Notes: generated by a model from the sequence alone, not told the origin. A DNA stretch of 64,000 bases from Pseudomonas laurentiana (GCF_014648275.1 NZ_BMQU01000001.1:62001-126000); one strand, 5' to 3'. Numbered from the stretch's first letter, positions 1-9,510 are shown. Made by a program: numbers and translations.

Positions 1-1326
1 CATCGGCTGATTCACCGACGCGGCATCCGCCTTGGCTGGGTAACCGGCCTTGTCGATGGCTGCACGCATCGCCGCTTCATCGAAACCACTGATTTTCTGA
101 TCGCCAATGGACACAACCACTGGGCTGCCAGGTTCTGCCGTCTCGGAGCTGTAGGGCAGGCCCTGTTTGACCAGGAAGGTTTTGACCTTGTCACATGGGC
201 TGTCGAAACGCGCCTTGCCCACCGGGTCGAACTGGAAAGTACAACCTTGTGGATCAGCAATGACCACAATCGGCGCCTGGCGGCTGGCCGCGTCGATCTG
301 CGGGTTGGCGTAATGGCTCAGGGCTTTGAACAACGGGAAGTAGAGCAGGGTGGCCAGCAGCAGGCCTGTCATCAGGATCGGCTTGCGTCCGACCCGGTCC
401 GACAGCCAGCCGAAGAACACAAAGAACGGTGCACCGATGACCACGCTGATGATCAACAAGGTGTTGGCCTGGCCAGGGTCCATCTTGAGCATCTGGGTCA
501 GGAAAAACAGCACGTAGAACTGCGCGGTGTAGAACGTCACTGCCTGCCCGGCATTGATACTGAACAGCGCGGTGAAAACCACCTTGAGGTTTTCCCAGGA
601 GCCGAAGGACTCACGAATCGGCGCACGACTGGTTTTGCCCTGAGCCTTCATTTTCACGAAGGCCGGCGATTCGTGCATGCTCATGCGAATCCAGGTGGAG
701 ATCGCCAGCAGCACAATCGACAACAGGAACGGCAGGCGCCAGCCCCAGACTTCGAACTGGTCCCCACTGACGTAACGGCTAGCCAACACCACCAGCAGGG
801 ATAACAGCAAACCCAGAGTGGCTGTGGACTGGATGAAGCCGGTGTGGAAGCCACGCTTGCCGGGCGGAGCGTGCTCGGCGACATAGGTCGCGGCGCCACC
901 ATACTCACCCCCCAGCGCCAGCCCTTGAAGCATGCGCAGCACCACCAGAATGATCGGCGCCGCAATGCCGATGCTCGCGTAGGTCGGCAACAAGCCCACG
1001 GCAAAGGTCGACAGCCCCATCAGCACAATGGTCACCAGGAAGGTGTACTTGCGCCCGATCATGTCACCCAGGCGGCCGAACACCAGCGCCCCGAATGGGC
1101 GTACCAGGAAACCGGCAGCAAAGGCCATCAAGGCGAAGATAAAGGCTGTGGTGTCGTTGACCCCGGCAAAGAACTGCTTGCTGATGACTGCCGCCAGGGC
1201 GCCATAGAGGAAAAAGTCATACCACTCGAAAACCGTCCCGAGGGATGACGCAAAGATGATCTTGCGTTCTTCCCGGCGGCTATTCACCACCGTTGCCGCG
1301 CCACGCTCTTGGATGTAGTCCGACAT
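1..1326 (-). CDS. MFS transporter, metabolite:H+ symporter type (3' end outside window)
   Basis: Probable inner-membrane proton-coupled uptake carrier of the metabolite:H+ symporter (ShiA/ProP-like) branch of the major facilitator superfamily. The start is MSDYIQERG, preceded by GAGG. The first 442 codons are present and the reading frame is open at base 1. I can trace nine hydrophobic segments, with the MFS loop motif GRLGDMIGRK after segment 2 and its echo GWLSDRVGRK after segment 8. After segment 9 comes a hydrophilic stretch of at least 85 residues with two cysteines, by topology a periplasmic loop. It lies 105 bp downstream of the GMC oxidoreductase gene on the same strand, so it may import that enzyme's substrate. 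Substrate unknown. Confidence 0.85.
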   Translation of the reverse strand, partial: MSDYIQERGAATVVNSRREERKIIFASSLGTVFEWYDFFLYGALAAVISKQFFAGVNDTTAFIFALMAFAAGFLVRPFGALVFGRLGDMIGRKYTFLVTIVLMGLSTFAVGLLPTYASIGIAAPIILVVLRMLQGLALGGEYGGAATYVAEHAPPGKRGFHTGFIQSTATLGLLLSLLVVLASRYVSGDQFEVWGWRLPFLLSIVLLAISTWIRMSMHESPAFVKMKAQGKTSRAPIRESFGSWENLKVVFTALFSINAGQAVTFYTAQFYVLFFLTQMLKMDPGQANTLLIISVVIGAPFFVFFGWLSDRVGRKPILMTGLLLATLLYFPLFKALSHYANPQIDAASRQAPIVVIADPQGCTFQFDPVGKARFDSPCDKVKTFLVKQGLPYSSETAEPGSPVVVSIGDQKISGFDEAAMRAAIDKAGYPAKADAASVNQPM

Positions 1327-1431
1327 CGTTGTTGTCCTCGGCCTTGAGGCCACAGTGATTATTGTTGTTGTTCCACTGTCGGTGCCGGGCGACTGCATCC
1401 GGCGCTCCGTTTACCACATCACCCTGTCAGA

Positions 1432-3078
1432 TCAAGGTGTAACGACTGCCGCTGTAACGGTCCCCCTTGGGCTTGCCGCATTGTTGAGTATCAGGTGTGC
1501 TGCCTTCTCGGCGATCATCAAGGTCGGCGAGCAGGTATTGCCCGAGACGATCTGCGGCATGATCGACGCATCGGCGATACGCAGGCCGGATACGCCGTGT
1601 ACACGCAATTGAGCATCCACCACATCCAGCGGCCCACTGCCCATGCGGCACGTACCGACCGGATGGAAGATGGTGGTACCGATCTTGCCGGCCGCTTCGT
1701 ACAACTGCTCCTCGGTCTGCAGTGCCGTACCCGGCAGGTATTCCCGCGGCTGAAAGGGTGCCAGAGCAGGTGCCTGCACGATCTGCCGGGTGAGGCGTAT
1801 GGCCTGGGCGGCAACCTTCAGGTCCTGAGGGTCGCTGAGGTAATTGGGATCGATCGTTGGAGCGGCTGCAGGATCTGCCGAACCGATGTCGACTCGACCA
1901 CGGCTGGCCGGGCGCAGGTTACAGACCGATGCAGTGAAGGCTGGGAACCGGTGCAGCGGCTCACCAAAACGCTCCAGTGACAACGGCTGCACGTGATACT
2001 GCAGGTTGGCACTGGCCTGCTCCGGCCCGGAGCGCACAAAGGCACCCAATTGGCTCGGCGCCATCGCCAATGGCCCGCTACGGTCGTACAGGTAGCGCAA
2101 ACCCATGCCGACCTTGCCCCACAGACTGTTGGCGACCTGGTTCAGGGTTCGGACATTGCTGACCTGGTAGATCAGGCGTAACTGCAGGTGATCCTGCAAG
2201 TTGCCGCCAACCCCTGGGAGTTCGTGCTGCACGGCGATACCCAAGCGCTCAAGCAGAGGCCGTGGGCCGATACCCGAACGCTGGAGAATACCTGGAGAGC
2301 CAATCGCGCCGGCACACAGGATGATCTCTCGACGCGCCGTAAAGCGTTGCCAGTTCCCCTGCCAGCGAGCATTCACTGCCGTGGCACGCCCGTTCTCAAG
2401 TATCAGATTATCGACCAGAACATCGGTCAGTACGGTCAGGTTGGCCCGCGCCTGAACCGGCCGCAGAAAGGCTTTTGATGCATTCCAACGTACACCAGAG
2501 CGCTGGTTGACCTGAAAATATCCACAGCCCTGGTTATCGCCGCCGTTGAAATCACTCACGCTGGCAATGCCGCTCTGGGCCGCCGCTTCGCGAAAGGCAT
2601 CGAGAATCGCCCAGGAATAACGCTGTTGCTCGACCCGCCACTCACCGTCGGCACCATGCACGTCGCTGGCACCGGCAAAATGCTTTTCGCTGGCTTTGAA
2701 CAGCGGCAACACATCCTCCCAGGCCCAGCCGGGGTTGCCTGCCTCTGCCCAACGATCATAGTCCTGGGCCTGACCACGCATGTAGATCATGCCGTTGATC
2801 GAGGAACAGCCGCCCAGCACCTTGCCACGTGGATAGCCCAGGCTGCGGCCCTGCAAACCGGGTTGAGCCTGAGTCTTGAAGCACCAGTCGGTGCGCGGGT
2901 TACCAATGCAATAGAGGTAACCGACGGGGATATGGATCCACGGATAGTTATCGCGCCCCCCTGCCTCCAGCAGCAGCACCCGGCACCCCGGATCGGCGGA
3001 AAGCCGATTGGCCAGGAGACAGCCGGCAGGGCCAGCGCCGACGATGACATAGTCGTAGGAGTGATCGGCTGATGCCAT
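1432..3078 (-). CDS. GMC-family FAD-dependent oxidoreductase (choline/alcohol dehydrogenase-like)
   Basis: A 548-residue flavoprotein, normal length for the glucose-methanol-choline family, which oxidises alcohols to aldehydes with FAD. The ADP-binding motif VIVGAGPAG is at residues 11-19, the family signature GGCSSINGMIYMRG near 88-101, and the C-terminal HPVGTCRM with the following SGNT carries the expected active-site His and Asn. No signal peptide is visible, so it is probably cytoplasmic or membrane-associated. It is followed on the same strand by an MHS transporter gene and is divergent from a LysR gene, suggesting a small regulated uptake/oxidation unit. The true substrate cannot be read from sequence; a betA assignment would be unsafe without the betIB neighbours. 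Confidence 0.85.
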   Translation of the reverse strand: MASADHSYDYVIVGAGPAGCLLANRLSADPGCRVLLLEAGGRDNYPWIHIPVGYLYCIGNPRTDWCFKTQAQPGLQGRSLGYPRGKVLGGCSSINGMIYMRGQAQDYDRWAEAGNPGWAWEDVLPLFKASEKHFAGASDVHGADGEWRVEQQRYSWAILDAFREAAAQSGIASVSDFNGGDNQGCGYFQVNQRSGVRWNASKAFLRPVQARANLTVLTDVLVDNLILENGRATAVNARWQGNWQRFTARREIILCAGAIGSPGILQRSGIGPRPLLERLGIAVQHELPGVGGNLQDHLQLRLIYQVSNVRTLNQVANSLWGKVGMGLRYLYDRSGPLAMAPSQLGAFVRSGPEQASANLQYHVQPLSLERFGEPLHRFPAFTASVCNLRPASRGRVDIGSADPAAAPTIDPNYLSDPQDLKVAAQAIRLTRQIVQAPALAPFQPREYLPGTALQTEEQLYEAAGKIGTTIFHPVGTCRMGSGPLDVVDAQLRVHGVSGLRIADASIMPQIVSGNTCSPTLMIAEKAAHLILNNAASPRGTVTAAVVTP

Positions 3079-3215
3079 GAGGGACCTCGCGCCTATTTAT
3101 TATTCTTGTCCCGATCCATGTTATTGATTAATTTCGAGATGAAAACGTTAGATTTCACTCAAGTGCTGTGCGTTTTAGAACAACGCACGTGAATACCTGA
3201 TTCACAAGGAAAAGC

Positions 3216-4103
3216 ATGTTCGACTGGAATGATCTGCGGTTTTTTCTCGAGTTGCAGCGCAGTGGCCGACTACTGACCGCCGCCAAGCGCCTCAACACCA
3301 CCCACAGTACCGTGGCCCGGCATATCGAAAGCATCGAGCAAAGCCTGGGTACGCCCTTGTTCGTGCAACACGCCCAAGGCTACGAACTGACCCCATCCGG
3401 CCAGGCCCTGCTCAAGCACGCCGAAGCCATGGAAAACGTTGCCCTGCTGGCCCAGGAAGAAATCACCCAGGCCATGACACCGCTGGGCAAGATTCGCCTG
3501 GGCGTCACCGAGGGCATCGGCATCATGTTCTTCACCCCTCGTATGGCTGGCCTGTTCGAGCGCTATCCAGGGCTGGAAGTGGAACTGGTGGCCGTGCCAC
3601 GCTTCGTCAGTATCCTCAACCGCGAAGCCGAGATCAGCATTCACCTGGAACGTCCCAACGCCGACCTGCTGATCACCCGCAAGCTCACCGATTACCGGCT
3701 GGCCCTGTATGCCAGCCCCGCCTACCTGGCACAGGCGCCCCTCCTGAACTGCCGCGAGGACCTAGCTCGGCATAACTGGATCGGCTATGTCGATGACCTG
3801 TTGTTCAGCCAGGAACTGCTGTTCCTCAACAGCTTCTGTCGAGCCCCGAATGTGGTCTTTCGCAGCACCAGTGTGATCGCTCAACAGCAAGCCGCACGCG
3901 CCGGGCTGGGTATCGCAGTACTGCCCAACTACATGGCTCGTCATGACCCTGGGCTGGTACGCGTACTGCCCGGCGAAACCATCCAGCGCAGTTACTGGAT
4001 CTGCACCCGTCGCGAGCTGCACAAGTCGGTACGCTTGAGAGTGGTATGGGACTACCTGCTGGCGCTCTGCGCCGAAGAACAGAGCGCCTTGCTGGCCGAG
4101 TAG
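3216..4103 (+). CDS. LysR-family transcriptional regulator
   Basis: A 295-residue LysR-type regulator. The N-terminal winged helix-turn-helix (about residues 5-62) contains LNTTHSTVARHIESIEQSLG, and the rest is a substrate-binding effector domain. It is divergent from the GMC oxidoreductase gene across 137 bp, the usual arrangement for a LysR gene controlling its neighbour and itself. By inference it regulates the GMC/transporter pair, with an inducer related to their substrate. The start MFDWNDLRF is typical of the subgroup that opens with (D)WDDLRFFL. It converges with the TauE-like gene, with only 9 bp between the stops and no clear terminator. Confidence 0.88.
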   Translation: MFDWNDLRFFLELQRSGRLLTAAKRLNTTHSTVARHIESIEQSLGTPLFVQHAQGYELTPSGQALLKHAEAMENVALLAQEEITQAMTPLGKIRLGVTEGIGIMFFTPRMAGLFERYPGLEVELVAVPRFVSILNREAEISIHLERPNADLLITRKLTDYRLALYASPAYLAQAPLLNCREDLARHNWIGYVDDLLFSQELLFLNSFCRAPNVVFRSTSVIAQQQAARAGLGIAVLPNYMARHDPGLVRVLPGETIQRSYWICTRRELHKSVRLRVVWDYLLALCAEEQSALLAE

Positions 4104-4112
4104 GGCACCGAG

Positions 4113-4931
4113 TCAGGTGCCCAGGGTCTTGACGATGAGCAGCAGGGCGGCGGCAATGCCGACCAGAGCGAACACCTGCTGGAGTCGAGGCCCGGCGACT
4201 TTGTGCGCGAACTGCCGGACGATGACCAAGCCGACCACCGCGCCGACCGCAAAGGGCAGGCCAACACTCCAATGCATCACACCACCCACGCTGGCACTCA
4301 CCACACTGCCAACAGACACCAGCGCAATAACCGCCAGTGAAGTGGCGACAATGCTCCTCATCTCCAGGTTGGTGTAACGACTCAAGGCCGGGATGATCAC
4401 AAAGCCACCGCCCACCCCGAGCAAACCCGACAACAGCCCGGAGAGCAGCCCCGTGAAGGCCAGCGCACGGGCACAGGGCAACGTCCAACGCAGGCGACCT
4501 TGCAGAGGGTTAAGGACACAAGGCTGAACATCACGCGGCAGCGATCCCGCGCCCCCTTTCAGTTCATGCCGCGCCTTGAGCAACATCCGCACGCAGACAT
4601 AGATCAGTACCAAGGCAAAGGCCAACGCCAGCGGCGCATTGGGCAGCCGATGCGCCAGCAACAAACCCAGTGGCGCCGTGAGCAACCCAAGCGAGGCAAC
4701 GAACAGCGCTGCACGATAGCGCACCACGCCCTGACGCAAGCCCAGCACAGCGCCAACGCCTGCGGCCAGGCCCACCGCCAGCAAGCCAACAGGCGCAGCT
4801 TCGGCCATCGACAAGCCCAGACCGAACACCAGAAGCGGCACGGCAAGAATGCCACCGCCAGCACCGGTCAGCGCAAGAATGGCACCAATGATCGCGCCCA
4901 GCCCGGCACCCAGAAATTCGTGCTCGATCAC
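4113..4931 (-). CDS. TauE/SafE-family sulfite/sulfur-anion exporter
   Basis: Inner-membrane permease of the TauE/SafE family, which moves sulfite, sulfoacetate and related anions. I place the start at a GTG at 4929-4931 that overlaps the TGA of the upstream SQR gene (GTGA), giving 272 residues. An upstream ATG at 4973 would overlap SQR by 46 bp and is less likely. The sequence is almost wholly hydrophobic, with two internally similar halves (LTGAGGGILAVPLLVFGLG near the N terminus, LLGVGGGFVIIPAL in the second half), as expected for the family. As the third gene of a sulfide-oxidation operon it probably exports sulfite or thiosulfate made by the two enzymes before it. Confidence 0.85.
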   Translation of the reverse strand: MIEHEFLGAGLGAIIGAILALTGAGGGILAVPLLVFGLGLSMAEAAPVGLLAVGLAAGVGAVLGLRQGVVRYRAALFVASLGLLTAPLGLLLAHRLPNAPLALAFALVLIYVCVRMLLKARHELKGGAGSLPRDVQPCVLNPLQGRLRWTLPCARALAFTGLLSGLLSGLLGVGGGFVIIPALSRYTNLEMRSIVATSLAVIALVSVGSVVSASVGGVMHWSVGLPFAVGAVVGLVIVRQFAHKVAGPRLQQVFALVGIAAALLLIVKTLGT

Positions 4932-6205
4932 TGATGGGCCTCGCGTGGTGCGGGCAATGGCTTGGCCATCCACTCACGGCCTTTGAGCATGCAACGCCAG
5001 TACAGCGGCGGCAGGATACGCTCCTTCAACAGCCACGCCAGGCGGGTCGGCTTACGCCCATCAAGCAGCCAGCGAGGGAAGCTCGGGGCAACCTTGCCAC
5101 CATAGGTGAACTCCGCCAGCACGATCTTGCCGCGCTCCACGGTCAACGGGCAGGAACCATATCCGTCGTAATGCACGACATTCGCCAGGCGCCCCAGCGC
5201 GACCAGTACGTTATTGGCAACCACAGGGGCCTGCTTGCGTGCGGCGGCGGCGGTCTTGGCATTCGTGGTGTTTGTGGCATCGCCAAGGCCGTGGATATTG
5301 GCAAAACGACGGTGGCGCAAGGTTGCTGGATCGACATCGATCCAACCCGCGGCATCCGACAAGGGGCTGTTACGAATGAACGCCGGGGGCACCTGTGGCG
5401 GCACCACATGCAGCATGTCGAATGGCTGAACCAGGGTTTCGCTGCTGCCGTCAGGCAGTGTGCGCACAAAGGTTGCCTGTTTTGCCGGCCCATCCACCGC
5501 CACCAGACGATGGGCGTAGTTGAGGTCGACCGCATACTTGTCGATGTACTCCATCAGCGCCGGCACATAGTCCGCTACGCCAAACAACACCGCGCCCGCA
5601 TTGAAGAACTGTGCCTGGATGTTGCCCAGACGCCCACTGCGCAACCAGTGATCGCACGACAGGTACAACGCCTTCTGCGGCGCACCTGCACACTTGATCG
5701 GCATCGGCGGCTGGGTGAACAGGGCCTTGCCTTTCTGCAGCTGTTGCACCAACTGCCAGGTGTACGGCGCCAAGTCATAACGGTAGTTGGAGGTCACACC
5801 ATTGCGGCCCAAGGTTTCACTCAAGCCTTCGATCGCGTCCCAGTCGAGCTTGAGGCCCGGGCATACAACCAGCTGTGCATAACTGATCAGCCGACCGTCC
5901 TCCAACTGCACCGTCTGCGCCTGGGGGTCGAAGAACTGTGCGGCACCCTTGATCCAGGTCACGCCCTTGGGAATGGCCGAAGCCATACTGCGTACTGTGC
6001 TCTTGGGTTGGAATACGCCGGCACCCACCAGTGTCCAGCCAGGTTGATAGTAATGAACCTCGGCCGGGTCGATGATTGCCACATCCAGAGACGGATCGCG
6101 GGCCATCAGGCTGGAGGCCGTGGCAAGGCCTGCTGCACCGGCACCGATGATCAGGACGTTGTGGTGCGCACAGGAGGCTGGCGTTGATGAAGGTTGAGCA
6201 AGCAT
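4928..6205 (-). CDS. sqr: Sulfide:quinone oxidoreductase (type II, detoxifying)
   Basis: A 425-residue membrane-associated flavoprotein that oxidises H2S to sulfane sulfur (persulfide/polysulfide) and passes electrons to ubiquinone. The FAD motif VLIIGAGAAGLA is at about 18-29. The two redox cysteines expected of mitochondrial-type SQR are visible: one in IKCAGAPQK near residue 170 and one in GYGSCPLTV near 350. The second FAD segment IHGLGDATN is near 303. It sits 38 bp after the persulfide dioxygenase gene and overlaps the exporter gene by 4 bp, so the three form one transcript. Together they oxidise sulfide to sulfite and export the anion. Expression probably comes from the sigma-54 promoter upstream of the dioxygenase. 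Confidence 0.93.
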   Translation of the reverse strand: MLAQPSSTPASCAHHNVLIIGAGAAGLATASSLMARDPSLDVAIIDPAEVHYYQPGWTLVGAGVFQPKSTVRSMASAIPKGVTWIKGAAQFFDPQAQTVQLEDGRLISYAQLVVCPGLKLDWDAIEGLSETLGRNGVTSNYRYDLAPYTWQLVQQLQKGKALFTQPPMPIKCAGAPQKALYLSCDHWLRSGRLGNIQAQFFNAGAVLFGVADYVPALMEYIDKYAVDLNYAHRLVAVDGPAKQATFVRTLPDGSSETLVQPFDMLHVVPPQVPPAFIRNSPLSDAAGWIDVDPATLRHRRFANIHGLGDATNTTNAKTAAAARKQAPVVANNVLVALGRLANVVHYDGYGSCPLTVERGKIVLAEFTYGGKVAPSFPRWLLDGRKPTRLAWLLKERILPPLYWRCMLKGREWMAKPLPAPREAHQ

Positions 6206-6243
6206 GGCTGTGTTTCCTTAATAATAATTCTGTCGCGCCGGAA

Positions 6244-7128
6244 TCAGATGGCGTTGAGCGGGATCTTCAGATAGCGCACACCATTGTCTTCGGGCTCGGG
6301 CAGCTGACCGCTGCGCATGTTGACCTGCACCGAGGGCAGGATCAGAACCGGCATATCCAGGGTCGCGTCACGGGCCTCGCGCATTGCCACAAATGCATCT
6401 TCGTCGATGCCTTCACGCACATGGATGTTGCTGGCACGCTGTTCGGCAACCGTGGTCATGTAGCGCAACTCGCGACCGCCTGGCAGGTAGTCGTGGCACA
6501 TGAACAGGCGGGTATGGTCGGGCAGGGCAAGAATGCGGTTGATCGAGCGGTACAACGTGCGGGCGTCAGCACCAGGGAAATCACACCGCGCGGTGCCGTA
6601 GTCAGGCATGAACAAGGTATCGCCGACGAATGCCACCGTTTCACCGCCGGCTTCGACGATGTAAGTCATACAGGCCGGGGTATGACCCGGCGTATGCATG
6701 GCGCGCGCGCGCAAGCCGCCAATCAGGAATTCGCTACCGTCTTCAAAGAGCACATCGAACTGACTGCCGTCTCGGGCGAATCGGCTATCGGCATTGAACA
6801 GCGCACCGAAGACTTTCTGCACTTGGGTGATATGGCTGCCAATGGCGACCTGCCCACCGAGCTTCTCTTTCAGGTACGCAGCAGCCGACAGGTGATCAGC
6901 ATGCACATGGGTTTCCAGAATCCATTGCACCTTGGCGCCCAACTCGGTCACCCGCGCAATCAGCTTGTCCGCCGAGCCGGTATCGGTACGTCCAGACTTG
7001 GGATCGTAGTCCAGCACACTGTCGATCAGTGCACAGTGTCCGCTGCCGCGATCCATCACCAGATAACTGATGGTCCAGGTCGCGCTGTCGAACAGTGCTT
7101 CCACATACAGGTTGCCGCCAATGATCAT
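6244..7128 (-). CDS. MBL-fold persulfide dioxygenase (ETHE1/Blh-like)
   Basis: A 294-residue metallo-beta-lactamase-fold hydrolase of the persulfide dioxygenase group, which oxidises glutathione persulfide to sulfite using mononuclear iron. The metal motif is THVHADHLSAA (HxHxDH) at about 73-83, followed by the later metal ligands in HTPGHTPACMTY and the FVGDTLF aspartate loop. The C-terminal part is longer than in ETHE1, as in the Blh/type II enzymes. It is the first gene of the sulfide operon and is followed by SQR, the partner that generates its persulfide substrate. A sigma-54 type promoter lies about 65-80 bp before its ATG. A generic MBL hydrolase annotation would be possible, but the SQR linkage argues for persulfide dioxygenase. 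Confidence 0.88.
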   Translation of the reverse strand: MIIGGNLYVEALFDSATWTISYLVMDRGSGHCALIDSVLDYDPKSGRTDTGSADKLIARVTELGAKVQWILETHVHADHLSAAAYLKEKLGGQVAIGSHITQVQKVFGALFNADSRFARDGSQFDVLFEDGSEFLIGGLRARAMHTPGHTPACMTYIVEAGGETVAFVGDTLFMPDYGTARCDFPGADARTLYRSINRILALPDHTRLFMCHDYLPGGRELRYMTTVAEQRASNIHVREGIDEDAFVAMREARDATLDMPVLILPSVQVNMRSGQLPEPEDNGVRYLKIPLNAI

Positions 7129-7191
7129 GACCTTCTCCCGATAAATCCATTGATGCCAACGTAAGGCATAGCTGGCAGTCGCAAGGCTGTC

Positions 7192-7207
7192 ATCAAGATA
7201 TGTGCCA
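7192..7207 (-). promoter_or_regulatory. Sigma-54 (-24/-12) promoter of the sulfide operon
   Basis: On the minus strand the sequence reads TGGCAC, five bases (ATATC), then TTGAT. The -24 half is a perfect sigma-54 element; the -12 half matches TTG but has A instead of the usual C. A transcript would start near 7181, leaving about 53 nt before the dioxygenase ATG. The divergent gene encodes a sigma-54 activator, which supports the assignment. Confidence 0.7.
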
Positions 7208-7266
7208 TCGGTCGGGAAGCGTATAGCCCCCGTGTTTACAGGGTCTGGCTGTATCCCTGCTAACAG

Positions 7267-7317
7267 ACTGCCGTGCCGTTTGGCAGTGATGTGGCAGTGC
7301 CTGGCAGTTTTTGGCAG
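7267..7317. promoter_or_regulatory. Phased TGGCAG repeat array, probable activator binding site (UAS)
   Basis: TGGCAG occurs four times in the same orientation, starting at 7281, 7292, 7302 and 7312 (spacings 11, 10, 10), so all copies face the same side of the helix. An inverted half (ACTGCC, 7267-7272) precedes them. The array lies about 75-110 bp upstream of the sigma-54 promoter at 7192-7207 and directly before the activator gene, the position expected of an enhancer for an AAA+ activator. Confidence 0.55.
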
Positions 7318-7366
7318 TCTTCGTCACCTTCGGGTAAGCTCTTCGAGTGCTTGCCCAGGTGTCGCC

Positions 7367-8683
7367 ATGTCCCGCTTGATTACTGCTGTCCCGAACATCC
7401 CCGCCGTCCAGGCGCTGGTGTCATACCTCGAACATGACCCCCAGCCCACCATCGTGCTGGATACCCGCTACAACATCCTTGCTGCCAACAGCGCGTACCA
7501 ACGTCAGTTCGGCGTGGAAGGCCAATCAACCGTGGGCGCCAAGTGCCATCAGGTCTCCCACCATTACGCTGTGCCCTGCGATCAGGCTGGCGAGCATTGC
7601 CCGATGCGCAAGGCCAGAGAAAGCCGTGTACCCGAGCGGATGCTGCATATTCACCACACGCCACGTGGCCCGGAACATGTCGATGTGGAGCTAAGGCCGA
7701 TACTCGATGAGCAGGGTGAAGTCGTCGCGTTCGTCGAGCGCCTGACCAGCATCACCGTGGCCTCGGCTCAACCCCAGCAACATGGCCTGGTCGGCCGGGC
7801 ACCCGCGTTCAAGCAGGCATTGGCCAGCCTGCAACGCGCAGCGCCATCACAGATTCCAGTGCTGCTGCAGGGTGAGTCCGGCACGGGCAAAGAGCTGTTC
7901 GCCCGTGCGCTGCACCTGAGTGGCCCCCGCGCCAACGGTCCGCTGGTGGTCGTTGACTGTACCGGCCTGACCGAATCGCTGTTCGAAAGCGAGCTGTTCG
8001 GCTATGAAAAGGGCGCCTTTACCGGCGCCTTGCAGCGCAAGATCGGTCTGGCTGAAGCCGCACATGGCGGCACCCTGTTTCTCGATGAAATCGGTGAAGT
8101 GCCACTGGCGATGCAAGTGAAACTGTTGCGTCTGATCGAGTCAGGCAGCTTCCGCCCGGTGGGCAGCCTGCGTACTGTTCACTCGGACTTCCGCCTGATC
8201 TCGGCCACCCATAAACCCCTCAAGGAAATGGTTGCCAACGGTACCTTCCGTGAAGACCTCTACTACCGGATCAGCGCCTTTCCGATTCGTCTTCCCGCCC
8301 TGCGCGAGCGTGTCGAAGACCTGCCGCTATTGATCGACAGCCTGTTGCAACGCATGGCCGGGCCCCAAGCGCCACGGGTAGATCCGCAGGCCATGCGCTG
8401 GCTCAACCTGCACACGTACCCAGGGAACATCCGTGAGCTGAGAAACATCCTTGAGCGGGCACGATTGTTTGCCGATGACGGGGTCATTCGGGCAGAGCAT
8501 CTACCCGACGATGTGAAACCCGACAATGCCACGGCAGGGCAATCGCAACGACGCAAAAAGGAACACCTTGGCCAACTGGCACAGGCACTCCAGGCGTTTG
8601 AAGGTTCACGCAGTGAGCTGGCTCAACAACTGGGAATGAGTGAGCGAACACTGTACCGGCGCTTGCGCGAGCTGGGTCTGTAA
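7367..8683 (+). CDS. fisR: Sigma-54-dependent activator, FisR-like sulfane-sulfur sensor
   Basis: Enhancer-binding activator of 438 residues with the order PAS-like sensor (about 15-130), AAA+ domain (about 140-370) and Fis-type helix-turn-helix (about 395-438). The AAA+ part shows Walker A GESGTGKE, the sigma-54 contact loop GAFTGA and Walker [12 protein letters not shown]. The sensor has exactly three conspicuous cysteines, Cys60, Cys71 and Cys78. Their 11- and 7-residue spacing matches, from memory, the three sensing cysteines of FisR in Cupriavidus, which reacts with sulfane sulfur and turns on sqr and pdo. It is divergent from just such an operon. I start at the ATG at 7367 because the sensor domain begins there; the longer open frame to 7202 runs through the TGGCAG array. 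Confidence 0.85.
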   Translation: MSRLITAVPNIPAVQALVSYLEHDPQPTIVLDTRYNILAANSAYQRQFGVEGQSTVGAKCHQVSHHYAVPCDQAGEHCPMRKARESRVPERMLHIHHTPRGPEHVDVELRPILDEQGEVVAFVERLTSITVASAQPQQHGLVGRAPAFKQALASLQRAAPSQIPVLLQGESGTGKELFARALHLSGPRANGPLVVVDCTGLTESLFESELFGYEKGAFTGALQRKIGLAEAAHGGTLFLDEIGEVPLAMQVKLLRLIESGSFRPVGSLRTVHSDFRLISATHKPLKEMVANGTFREDLYYRISAFPIRLPALRERVEDLPLLIDSLLQRMAGPQAPRVDPQAMRWLNLHTYPGNIRELRNILERARLFADDGVIRAEHLPDDVKPDNATAGQSQRRKKEHLGQLAQALQAFEGSRSELAQQLGMSERTLYRRLRELGL

Positions 8684-8806
8684 ACACGGGCGAGAAAACC
8701 AATAACACCGTTCCTTGATTTTCAGTTGCCCAAACAACGGTTTCTTCACGGTCCATCGGGCAAGATTCTGGCTGAATCTGCTTAGCTCTTGATGGGGTCC
8801 AGCTTT

Positions 8807-9460
8807 ATGTCGTTGTCTTTCACGGGGTCAAACCGGCGCGCAAGAAACGTGCTTATTACCGTACTTGCGATCGTGCTCTTAATTATTGGCTCCTACTTTC
8901 TATTCAGAACACCTCGGCTGACCAATCTTGCCCAGAGCAGTGTGGTACAGCTCGCACCGTTAAAAACAGCGTGGGCCAATGGCGACGTCATTGTCGTGAT
9001 TCGCCACGCGGAACGCTGCGACCTGTCGAGTGCACCCTGTCTGAATGCCCCTGATGGCATCACCAAGCGCGGCAAAGACACCGCCGTGAAGCTGGGTGAG
9101 CATTATCAAAAGCTCGGCCTGGACCAGGCAGATATCTTTGTCAGCCCCCTGACCAGAACCCGACAAACCGCGAACTTTATGTTCAACCGCGACGTCGAGG
9201 CCCAGAAGTGGCTCGCTGGCTGCAAAGGCATCATGCTTAAGACATCACTTGAAACCAAGCGCCCCGGACACAACCTGATTCTGGTTACCCACAGCGATTG
9301 CATTCGGGAAATAGAAAAGCACTTGAATGTGCATGCCCCTGAAAAGCCACCCTATGCCTCGTCACTGTTCATCGTCTTGGGCCATGACGACAAAAAACCT
9401 CGAGCATTGGGTTTCTTTTATGCGCGCGACTTCAATAGCGATTGGATGAACCAGAAATAG
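8807..9460 (+). CDS. Membrane-anchored histidine phosphatase (Ais/PmrG-like)
   Basis: A 217-residue histidine phosphatase-superfamily protein. An N-terminal signal-anchor (about residues 13-34, VLITVLAIVLLIIGSYFLF) should place the enzyme in the periplasm. The catalytic RHG-type motif appears as VIRHAERC, with the second histidine in LVTHSDCIREIEKH. These features resemble the lipopolysaccharide core heptose-phosphate phosphatase Ais/PmrG, which removes phosphate from the LPS core. The ATG at 8807 is preceded by GATGGGG at good spacing; a start at 8792 is possible. It stands alone between the FisR-like gene and a bidirectional terminator. The substrate is inferred from family resemblance only. 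Confidence 0.75.
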   Translation: MSLSFTGSNRRARNVLITVLAIVLLIIGSYFLFRTPRLTNLAQSSVVQLAPLKTAWANGDVIVVIRHAERCDLSSAPCLNAPDGITKRGKDTAVKLGEHYQKLGLDQADIFVSPLTRTRQTANFMFNRDVEAQKWLAGCKGIMLKTSLETKRPGHNLILVTHSDCIREIEKHLNVHAPEKPPYASSLFIVLGHDDKKPRALGFFYARDFNSDWMNQK

Positions 9461-9510
9461 TCACCCTACTTGCTGTACGCCCGTGAACGCGTTAGTTCCC
9501 GTGGCGTAAT

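Noticed and set aside
7281-7296. Possible sigma-54 promoter on the plus strand (TGGCAG-N5-TGGCA)
   Set aside because: It is made of two copies of the TGGCAG array; the minus-strand site at 7192 is a better match and has a target operon.
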